Positions 8,136 through 14,685 of a stretch of 14,818 nucleotides of DNA are shown in pieces. A program made the translations under genes and the position numbers. The stretch spans positions 1 to 14,818 of the forward strand of contig JALRAY010000022.1 of NCBI GenBank assembly GCA_023257955.1, given 5' to 3'. How positions within the stretch are numbered: the stretch's first letter is position 1; each line of letters begins with the position of its first letter. Below the pieces are notes generated by a model. The model was not told where the DNA came from. It saw only the letters and a list, made by a program, of their open reading frames with translations, and did no database searches. Origin of the DNA: Amoebophilaceae bacterium. GTDB lineage: Bacteria; Bacteroidota; Bacteroidia; Cytophagales; Amoebophilaceae.

Positions 8136-8167
8136 ACCATTCCAGTACCGACTGGAATGGTATTTTT
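8136..8167 (+). terminator. Intrinsic terminator after efp-accB-accC
   Basis: ACCATTCCAGT (8136-8146) and ACTGGAATGGT (8151-8161) form a perfect 11-bp stem with an ACCG tetraloop, followed directly by ATTTTT (8162-8167). It lies 168 bases downstream of the accC stop with no gene between, so it most likely ends the efp-accB-accC transcript. Confidence 0.8.
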
Positions 8168-8218
8168 GTGGTAAATAGGAGATAAAAGGGCGATGAAATG
8201 AATTACATAACATATACA

Positions 8219-8250
8219 GCAATGACGGTAGTGGATAACGCCTCGCAATG
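8219..8250 (-). repeat. Degenerate half-sites of the right-end dispersed repeat
   Basis: Reading the minus strand, CATTGCGAGG (8250-8241) and TACCGTCATTGC (8230-8219) occur 10 bases apart. Both words recur at the right end of the window, at 14788-14797 and 14755-14766, inside a repeat-like element. The matches are 10 and 12 bases long and exact, so a decayed second copy is possible but not proven. Confidence 0.3.
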
Positions 8251-8721
8251 CCTGGGTGTAGGTATAACGCTCTCAACAAGCTTTTTGTCTCTAGTATTAA
8301 GCTGATTTAAAAAATTTAGATTAATACAACCACATACTTAAGTAGACTTAATCTATGGCGCTTATAGTCTGCAAGGTGCTTGATATGGTGATGGCAACAA
8401 AGGCAATAATTATGATTGAAAGTGAGGGCAAGGGACAGGAGGTGTTAATTAGCCTCAAGTGCGCCAAATTTTATTTGGTTTTGATGCGTAATGATTTAAT
8501 AATCAGCTTCTTTGATTTCAGGTGCTTAAACCGAATTCGAATGCCCTGTTTGTGGGGTTAAGCTGCATTTTTTGGCGCTTGAAGGCATTGCTCTTGCAGG
8601 CATATACCATGATTACAGCGGCCGATGCTAGCTTCCCGTACTGCATCAAGTAGCGCATAGCAATAGTATGTCTCCTTCTATTTGCTTTAATCCTTAGCGC
8701 AATTGATGTAATTTTGTGCCC

Positions 8722-9546
8722 ATGAATGACAACAGAACGTATATCCAAACGATAGAAGCTGCCTGGGAAGATAAAACCCTACGCACGCAACCGGCAACAC
8801 AAAGCGCTATCCGGGAAGTGATACATGATTTAGATACGGGAAAGACGCGCATAGCTACCCCTACCCACAATAGCTGGCAAATCAATGAGTGGGCTAAAAA
8901 AGCTATCTCCCTTTATTTCATGATGCAAGAGATGGAGATGATGGAGATCGGACCTTATACGTATTATGACAAAATACCCTTGAAGCAAAACTTTAAGGAA
9001 CTTAACGTACGGGTAGTCCCTCCTGCCGTAGCACGATATGGTACCTGCTTGCGTGAAGGGGTTATACTCATGGCTTCCTACGTCAATATTGGTGCTTATA
9101 TCGACTCAGGTACGATGGTGGATATTGGCGCTGTGGTGGGAAGTTGTGCGCAGGTGGGTAAAAACGTTCATATCAGCGGCGGAGCGATTATCGGAGGGGT
9201 GTTAGAGCCGCCACAAGCACAACCTGTTATCATCGAAGATGGTGCCTTTATTGGTGCGGGCTGCGTTATAGTAGAAGGCGTAATGGTAGGCAAAGAGGCG
9301 GTGCTGGGATCTAATGTGTCTATAACTATGAGTACGCATATCATAGATGTGACAACGGATGAACCGCAAACATACAAGGGGTATATACCACCGCGTTCGG
9401 TAGTCATTCCAGGTGCTTATAGCAAACATTTCCCCGCCGGAACATATCACGTTCCGTGTGCTTTAATTATAGGGAAAAGAACTTCAAATACGGATGCGAA
9501 GGTAGCACTCAATGAGGCGCTTAGGATACATCATACAAAACATTAA
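8722..9546 (+). CDS. dapD: Tetrahydrodipicolinate N-succinyltransferase
   Basis: DapD succinylates 2,3,4,5-tetrahydropyridine-2,6-dicarboxylate in the succinylase branch of diaminopimelate and lysine synthesis. From the ATG at 8722 it has 274 residues, the normal size. The N-terminal helical domain leads into NEWAKKAISLYFMMQEM and VRVVPPAVARYGT. A left-handed parallel beta-helix of hexapeptide repeats follows (for example VNIGAYIDSGTMVDIGAVVG, then VGKNVHISGGAIIGGVLEPP). The acceptor-binding motifs GTMVD and VLEPP are present, and ALIIGKR ends the fold. A GTG six bases earlier (8716) is an alternative start. mnmA follows 61 bases later on the same strand. Its presence implies that diaminopimelate synthesis is kept, either for peptidoglycan or for lysine. 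Confidence 0.95.
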   Translation: MNDNRTYIQTIEAAWEDKTLRTQPATQSAIREVIHDLDTGKTRIATPTHNSWQINEWAKKAISLYFMMQEMEMMEIGPYTYYDKIPLKQNFKELNVRVVPPAVARYGTCLREGVILMASYVNIGAYIDSGTMVDIGAVVGSCAQVGKNVHISGGAIIGGVLEPPQAQPVIIEDGAFIGAGCVIVEGVMVGKEAVLGSNVSITMSTHIIDVTTDEPQTYKGYIPPRSVVIPGAYSKHFPAGTYHVPCALIIGKRTSNTDAKVALNEALRIHHTKH

Positions 9547-9607
9547 TTCCTATCATCACAATCCCTGACAATTTGATCCATTAACCGCATTATCCCTATA
9601 TCCCCAT

Positions 9608-10711
9608 ATGAGCAAAGGCCGTGTATTGGTAGCCATGAGTGGCGGCATAGATAGTTCTATTGCTGCCCTTTTATTACATGAAGCAGGTTATGAAGTAGTA
9701 GGTATGACGATGAAGACATGGAGCTATGCGACGAGTGGCGGAAGTAAGAAGGAAACTGGATGCTGCAGCCTGGATAGTATCAATGATGCCCGCAACATAG
9801 CCGTCACGTTAGGCTTTCCGCATATGATCTTAGACATCCGGGAGGAATTTGGGGATACCGTTATCGATAATTTTACCAGTGAGTACCTGGCAGGCAGAAC
9901 GCCGAACCCATGCGTGTTATGCAATACGCACATCAAATGGGATGCTTTATTGCGCAGGGCGGATAAGTTAAACTGTGAATATATTGCTACGGGGCATTAT
10001 GCCAACATCCGCCATGAAAATAACCGGTACATCATTTCCAAGGGACGCGACCTCTCCAAAGATCAATCATACGCCTTATGGGGGGTATCGCAAGCGAGCC
10101 TGAGCCGGACGATATTGCCATTAGGGAATCTGCACAAAGCCGAAATCCGCGAGATAGCTCGCCAAAAAGGATTTCAAGAGCTCACCACTAAATCCGAATC
10201 GTATGAGATATGTTTTATCCCAGATAATGACTACCGAGGGTTCCTAAAACGTAAGGTGGTAAATTTAGAACAACGTGTACAAGGCGGAGCGTTTGTGCTA
10301 CAAGATGGCACGGTCGTAGGTCAGCATAAAGGGTATCCTTTCTATACCATTGGCCAACGAAAGGGATTAGGTATCACCCTAGGCTATCCCGTATATGTGA
10401 CGGAGATACAAGCCGATACGAATCGTGTGGTATTAGGCACTTTTGATGAATTGGCCAGGAATGGCATGTATGTCAATCAACTCAACATGGGGAAGTACAC
10501 GCACCTAGCAAGTCCTACAAAGAGTGTTACGAAGATCAGATATAATGATGCGGGTACTCCGGCTACTTTAGAACAGTCAGGAGATACGATAAAGGTGTAT
10601 TTTGAACAAGGCGTGCATGCCATTGCGCCTGGGCAAGCGGCGGTCTTTTACGAGGAAGATGATGTCATAGGCGGGGGGTGGATACAGTCCGCCTTTCAAG
10701 AACGGGTATAG
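9608..10711 (+). CDS. mnmA: tRNA-specific 2-thiouridylase MnmA
   Basis: MnmA installs sulfur at position 2 of the wobble uridine in Lys, Glu and Gln tRNAs, using ATP to adenylate the base and a persulfide to thiolate it. The 367-residue protein has the PP-loop SGGIDSS (11-17), the catalytic Cys in NPCVLCN (C102) and the second catalytic Cys in YEICFIPDNDYRGF (C202). GHYA (129-132) and KDQSYALWGVSQ (151-162) are further family signatures. The C-terminal beta-barrel (YTIGQRKGLGI and AIAPGQAAVFYEEDDVIGGG) is complete. The start at 9608 places the PP-loop at the expected distance. It probably shares a transcript with dapD. Confidence 0.96.
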   Translation: MSKGRVLVAMSGGIDSSIAALLLHEAGYEVVGMTMKTWSYATSGGSKKETGCCSLDSINDARNIAVTLGFPHMILDIREEFGDTVIDNFTSEYLAGRTPNPCVLCNTHIKWDALLRRADKLNCEYIATGHYANIRHENNRYIISKGRDLSKDQSYALWGVSQASLSRTILPLGNLHKAEIREIARQKGFQELTTKSESYEICFIPDNDYRGFLKRKVVNLEQRVQGGAFVLQDGTVVGQHKGYPFYTIGQRKGLGITLGYPVYVTEIQADTNRVVLGTFDELARNGMYVNQLNMGKYTHLASPTKSVTKIRYNDAGTPATLEQSGDTIKVYFEQGVHAIAPGQAAVFYEEDDVIGGGWIQSAFQERV

Positions 10712-10811
10712 CTATCAGCAAACAAGGGTTTATCAAACATGCGTAGCCTTGCATAAGCACCAAATTAGCAACCGGCATATAGGCTTGTAAGCACCAGGTA
10801 TTGTTGCATAT

Positions 10812-10889
10812 ATGCCATACACATTTGGCATATACCAGCTTATGGTATTAATTTTAGCACATTTAAACCCGACATGGTTCTCTCAGTGA
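10812..10889 (+). CDS. Possible hydrophobic leader peptide before secDF
   Basis: A 25-codon ORF (ATG at 10812, TGA at 10887-10889) encodes a peptide with a hydrophobic core (YQLMVLILAHL) and a PTWFSQ end. Its last codons overlap the 5' arm of the large stem at 10865-10924, and its stop lies within the CTC-AGT-GAG hairpin. A ribosome on it would therefore melt that fold. No Shine-Dalgarno sequence precedes it, and a frame of this length can arise by chance, so this is a hypothesis only. Confidence 0.2.
   Translation: MPYTFGIYQLMVLILAHLNPTWFSQ
10832..10855 (+). terminator. Possible weak terminator after mnmA
   Basis: A 6-bp hairpin, ATACCA-GCTTA-TGGTAT (10832-10848), is followed by TAATTTT. 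It is A/T-rich and short, and it overlaps another hairpin, so it may act only as part of an attenuator. It lies 120 bases after the mnmA stop. Confidence 0.3.
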
Positions 10890-10965
10890 GGGATTAGCCA
10901 ATCCATTACCGCCATGTTGGGTTTCTTATTGTTAACTAATAACTTATATACATCTATACATCATT

Positions 10966-13821
10966 ATGCAGAATAAAGGTTTCGTCATCTTTTTAACCAG
11001 TCTACTCACCCTACTTTGTTCCTACTATTTATCCTTCACCTGGCTAGATGACAAGATCCAACAAAAAGCCACCCAACATGCGACAAATGAAGCCGGTCAT
11101 ATCGATTTTATCGAAAAACAGGCCTATCTAGATGCGGTATGGAAAAAGCCTGTCTACAATTGCCTGGGGCTTACGTATACGTACGAAGAGGTCAAAGAAA
11201 AATCATTGAAATTAGGGCTAGACCTACAAGGGGGCATGCATGTAACGTTGGAAATATCACCTGTGGAACTGATTAACGGCCTGGCAGGTAATTCAAAAGA
11301 TGCTACCTTCTTAGAAGCGATGGAGGTAGCTGCGCAAAAACAACAAGCTCAAGGCACGCTTTCGTTTGTTAAACTATTTTATGAAACGTATAAAAAGCTA
11401 AATCCTTCTGGTAAGTTAAGTTCTCTCTTTGCTACCAGCGCCAATAGGGGCTACATCACCCGTGAGTCTAGTGACCAACAGGTGCTTAAATATTTGGATA
11501 CAGAAGTAGAAAATGCCATCACTAGGGCTTTTGATGTGATTCGATCCCGCGTTGATCAGTTCGGAACGATACAACCCAACATACAACGGTTACAAGGAAC
11601 GGGTAAGATCCAGATAGAATTGCCAGGGGTTAATAATCCAGCAAGGGTCCGCAAGCTATTGCAAGGCGTAGCGCAGTTGCGTTTCTGGCAGGTGTATGAT
11701 GGACAAGACCTCAGTAACATTCTGCAATCAATTAATACCTTGCTCACGCATGAAGATGTATCTAAAGACAAAACTAGCGAAGAACCTGAGTCAACAACTG
11801 GAGGCAAGCGATTAGGCTATTACCTCATCTATCCCGTAGAAGAGGTGGCAGACATCCAACAAATATTGGATAGACCGGAGGTGCAAGCATTATGTCCGAA
11901 AGACTTACGCTGGTGCTGGGATGTAAAACCACGGCAAGATAGTAGTACGGGAGAAGCATACTTGATGCTTTACCCCATTAAAACCAGTCGCAACAACTTA
12001 CCGCTACTAGAAGGAGATGTGATCACGGACGCCCGCCAGATGTTTGATGAAAAGGGACAACCTTCCGTCAGCATTCAGATGAATGTACGTGGTGCCAAGA
12101 TGTGGCGAAAGATTACAGCTAGTAACCTAGGCAAACGTATCGCCATTACCTTGGATGATCAAGTATACTCTGCGCCAGTCGTTAATACAGAGATTCCGAA
12201 TGGTAGCTCTCAAATATCAGGCAGCTTTAGCATAGAAGAAGCGGGGGACTTAGCCCGCATACTCAAAGCAGGGTCCTTACCTGCTCCTGTAAAAATTACG
12301 GAAGAAGTCATCATTGGCCCCACCCTGAGTGAGAAGGCACAGTTTCAAGGCATCTTTTCTATGGCATGCGGCCTAGCCGTGATCATCCTCTTTATGCTCC
12401 TGTATTATGCCAAAGGGGGTATTGTAGCGAACCTCGCCCTACTTTTCAATATCCTCTTTGTTTTAGGCATCTTGGCGCAACTGGATGCGGCGTTAACGCT
12501 CCCCGGTATTGCAGGCATTGTACTAACAATAGGTATGTCTATAGATGCGAATGTTTTAATCTTTGAACGCATTCGAGAAGAAATCCGTAGAGGCAACAAC
12601 CTGAAAGAAGCCATCAAACTAGGGTATCAAAAAGCGAATAGCTCTATTGTAGATGCCAATGTAACTACTTTGCTGACGGGTGTTATTCTCTATGTCTTAG
12701 GCCAGGGCCCCGTACGTGGCTTTGCTACTACGTTGATGATTGGTATCATTACTTCCTTCTTTACGGCAGTATTCATTACACGGGTGATCTTTACTTGGTG
12801 GCAAAAGCGCAATAAAACGAGTAACATCACCTTTGCCTATGGCTACAACAAAAACTTACTGATAGGCACTAACTTTAACTTCCTAAAAAGACGCCGTCTT
12901 TTCTATGGTGTCTCCCTCGCCATTATGTTGATTGGCTTTACCCTCTTGATCAAGCAAGGAGGTATCAGCTTAGGCGTTGACTTTACAGGTGGAAGAGGTT
13001 ATGTCATTAAGTTTAGTGAATCGGTAGAGCCTATTGAACTGAAAAGCAAACTAGCAGAGCATTTGGATGACCAAAGCGTGGAGGTAAAAACCTATGGCGC
13101 TAATAATATCATGAAAGTCACCACCAGCTATCGCATTCATGAAGAAAATGAAACCGTGGAAGAGGAAGTAAAGGAGAAATTAATCACCTACTTGCAAGAG
13201 ATTATGTCCCTACAGTACCTGGAAGATGTCGTGAATATGCCAGCATCCACCTTTACGATAGCGAGTACGACTAAGGTTGGGCCTAGCATAGCAGGTGACA
13301 TTCAGGCCTCTGCTAAAAAGTCGGTTATTTTTACGCTCCTCATCATCTTCTGCTATATACTGGTTAGGTTCAAGAAATGGCAATTTGGTTTAGCGGCTTT
13401 GATAGCCCTCATGCATGATGTGCTGGTAGTGCTAGCTACCTTTGGTATTGCCAAAGCCATGGGGTATGCCTATGAAATAGATCAAGTGATCATCGCAGCT
13501 ATCTTGACGGTGGTAGGGTATTCCATTAATGATACGGTTGTGATCTTTGATCGGGTGAGGGAACAACAAAAGCTGAAGTCATATGACAGTTTTGAAAGCA
13601 TTGCCAATAAATCTATCAACGATACTTTGAGCAGAACGTTGATCACTTCACTCACGACACTGGTAGTAGTTGTCATCCTCTTGCTATGGGGAGGAGAGGT
13701 CTTAAGAGGCTTTGCGTTTACCCTATCTATGGGGATTATATTTGGCACCTATTCCTCCATATGCATAGCTGCACCGCTTGTGTTGGATTTTACTAAGCAA
13801 AGTAACGCTAGCAAAAACTAA
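10966..13821 (+). CDS. secDF: Protein-export membrane protein SecDF (fused)
   Basis: SecDF uses proton flow to pull exported proteins through SecYEG and release them on the periplasmic side. This 951-residue protein joins SecD and SecF in one chain, the usual Bacteroidota form. The first membrane helix is at about residues 5-24. The SecD periplasmic domain includes KLGLDLQGGMHVTLE (82-96) and AITRAFDVIRSRVDQFG. The SecD membrane block carries the proton-path motif TIGMSIDANVLIFERIREE (about 520-540). The SecF part begins near residue 640 with a helix and SLGVDFTGGRGYVIKF. It ends with the membrane block containing TVVGYSINDTVVIFDRVREQ (about 846-866). The ATG at 10966 gives MQNKGFVIFLTSLL, a typical start. 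The long hairpin-rich leader upstream may regulate it. Confidence 0.97.
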   Translation: MQNKGFVIFLTSLLTLLCSYYLSFTWLDDKIQQKATQHATNEAGHIDFIEKQAYLDAVWKKPVYNCLGLTYTYEEVKEKSLKLGLDLQGGMHVTLEISPVELINGLAGNSKDATFLEAMEVAAQKQQAQGTLSFVKLFYETYKKLNPSGKLSSLFATSANRGYITRESSDQQVLKYLDTEVENAITRAFDVIRSRVDQFGTIQPNIQRLQGTGKIQIELPGVNNPARVRKLLQGVAQLRFWQVYDGQDLSNILQSINTLLTHEDVSKDKTSEEPESTTGGKRLGYYLIYPVEEVADIQQILDRPEVQALCPKDLRWCWDVKPRQDSSTGEAYLMLYPIKTSRNNLPLLEGDVITDARQMFDEKGQPSVSIQMNVRGAKMWRKITASNLGKRIAITLDDQVYSAPVVNTEIPNGSSQISGSFSIEEAGDLARILKAGSLPAPVKITEEVIIGPTLSEKAQFQGIFSMACGLAVIILFMLLYYAKGGIVANLALLFNILFVLGILAQLDAALTLPGIAGIVLTIGMSIDANVLIFERIREEIRRGNNLKEAIKLGYQKANSSIVDANVTTLLTGVILYVLGQGPVRGFATTLMIGIITSFFTAVFITRVIFTWWQKRNKTSNITFAYGYNKNLLIGTNFNFLKRRRLFYGVSLAIMLIGFTLLIKQGGISLGVDFTGGRGYVIKFSESVEPIELKSKLAEHLDDQSVEVKTYGANNIMKVTTSYRIHEENETVEEEVKEKLITYLQEIMSLQYLEDVVNMPASTFTIASTTKVGPSIAGDIQASAKKSVIFTLLIIFCYILVRFKKWQFGLAALIALMHDVLVVLATFGIAKAMGYAYEIDQVIIAAILTVVGYSINDTVVIFDRVREQQKLKSYDSFESIANKSINDTLSRTLITSLTTLVVVVILLLWGGEVLRGFAFTLSMGIIFGTYSSICIAAPLVLDFTKQSNASKN

Positions 13822-14002
13822 TTCTCTAACGCTCACCACAATAGCTTTTGACTACAGCAGCTGAGATTTGTTTGAAATCTTCTGCTATAAGACGATTTCG
13901 GAGGGCCTTCCTCCATCTTCACTAGATGGATACCCAGCAGCCAGATGCGAATCTGCAGCAGCCTCCATAAGCTCTGAGATACTCCCCGATCCTCTGATTT
14001 AT
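13822..14002. other. Hairpin-rich intergenic stretch after secDF
   Basis: Four hairpins follow one another within 100 bases: AGCAG-ctg-AGATTT-gtttg-AAATCT-t-CTGCT (13856-13886), GGAGG-gcctt-CCTCC (13900-13914), CCATCT-tcact-AGATGG (13913-13929, sharing two bases with the previous one) and CAGAT-GCGA-ATCTG (13942-13955, with a GNRA tetraloop). There is no U-run, so it is not a standard terminator. I do not recognise a known RNA family. Short protein-like frames exist on the minus strand (for example ALRNRLIAEDFKQIS, near 13842-13910), so a decayed coding segment is an alternative. Confidence 0.35.
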
Positions 14003-14572
14003 TTATAAAAAATGGTTAAAACCATCAGCTTCAGCTGATGAAAACTTCCAGTTATTACCACTAATGTTCCTAAATTTACCACATGCAGGCATATAGTACA
14101 GGAAGTGATACAGTCTATTACCATCATTATCATATAGTATGGATACCAAATTTTGATGTACTTCGTCTGAATCGTACATCTCTGCAATGCTTGTAGCGCC
14201 TTTGTAGGGCTTTTTCATGGCCCATACGCATATGGTTACAAAATAGGAGATCTTCTTATCTATTTTCATCAGCTTTTTCCGTAGCTGCACCTTGTACTCT
14301 TCCAGTCTTAGATTCATTTCCTTATCCCCACTACTTTGATGCTCGAAGAGGATATAGAGGTACTTGTCGCTATTTTTTAAGCGAAACCGCAGTAAGACGT
14401 CTCCTTGTAGTTTAGAGAGCTTTGTCGAAGAAATTACTTCCGTATTGATGAATTACAGGCTATTCAAATCTATGAGCGCTAGTACTTGATGTGCCAATAG
14501 TGACAAGAAATGCTTTAAAAACTTTAAGACCACCTTCTCCTTTGGAGAAGGTGGTCTTAAAGTAATCGTCAT
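14003..14572 (-). pseudogene. Rpn-family (PD-(D/E)XK) transposase-like nuclease remnant
   Basis: The 104-codon frame from 14317 to 14003 is only the 3' part of a longer frame. Reading upstream in the same frame gives LQGDVLLRFRLKNSDKYLY and ILFEHQSSGDKEMNLRLEEY, the nuclease core of the Rpn/YhgA family (Asp, then Glu in EHQS). Further upstream is a TAA at 14453-14455, and beyond it FLKHFLSLLAHQVLALIDLN reads on without a stop to an ATG at 14572. One CAA-to-TAA change would explain the break, since DLNSLQFINTE is the expected sense. KKPYKGATSIAEMYD matches the family, but after about residue 150 the similarity fades and the frame ends early (about 190 codons against roughly 300), so the C-terminus also looks lost. 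Rpn proteins are recombination-promoting DNA endonucleases, often present in many decaying copies in symbiont genomes. Confidence 0.75.
14521..14563. repeat. Perfect 20-bp inverted repeat with 3-base loop
   Basis: ACTTTAAGACCACC...TCTCC (14521-14540) is exactly complementary to 14544-14563, with TTT as the loop. The hairpin would be very stable in DNA or RNA. It lies inside the 5' part of the Rpn-like pseudogene frame without breaking it. No U-run follows on either strand beyond a few A/T bases, so it is not a textbook terminator. It could be an insertion, a template-switch duplication or a bidirectional stop signal. Confidence 0.85.
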
Positions 14573-14685
14573 GCGGCTGGTTGGATAACGAATGTTGTGT
14601 ATGCATACTGGGTCAATTAAAAGTTATGTTACCGAAATCTTCACGCTTCTCTTTTCATTTACCTAATGCAAGGTACAAAATTTAT

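Larger units (their letters stand above)
7969..8721. other. Long intergenic region between accC and dapD
   Basis: About 750 bases without a credible intact gene. It contains a strong terminator hairpin (8136-8167), two repeat-like half-sites (8219-8250) and a TAGATTAA/TTAATCTA inverted repeat (8317-8324 with 8348-8355). Small frames on both strands (for example 8049-8279 minus, 8355-8561 plus and 8518-8748 minus) have no family features. One plus-strand stretch at 8533-8628 reads as a CPVCG-containing peptide fragment and may be a transposase relic. The dapD promoter should lie here, but no consensus box was found. Confidence 0.5.
10712..10965 (+). promoter_or_regulatory. Hairpin-rich leader upstream of secDF
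   Basis: This 254-base gap holds a dense set of inverted repeats: GGCATATA (10774-10781) with TATATGCC (10809-10816); TATATGCCA (10809-10817) with TGGCATATA (10826-10834); ATACCA (10832-10837) with TGGTAT (10843-10848); and a 13-bp stem with one G-U pair, AAACCCGACATGG (10865-10877) with CCATGTTGGGTTT (10912-10924). The last encloses CTC-AGT-GAG and GGATT-AGCC-AATCC hairpins, giving a three-way junction. Because TATATGCC can pair with either neighbour, alternative folds are possible. TAAGCACCA occurs twice (10754-10762 and 10788-10796). A terminator for mnmA and a cis-regulatory leader for secDF are the two obvious roles; the sequence alone does not decide between them. Confidence 0.45.

Noticed and set aside
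8528..8560. tRNA T-arm-like ATTCGAAT
   Set aside because: No acceptor stem, D-arm or anticodon arm can be built around it.
8518..8748. 76-codon minus-strand frame near dapD
   Set aside because: It overlaps the dapD start on the other strand and shows no family features.
9168..9450. Two long minus-strand frames inside dapD
   Set aside because: They are antisense shadows of the repetitive beta-helix coding sequence.
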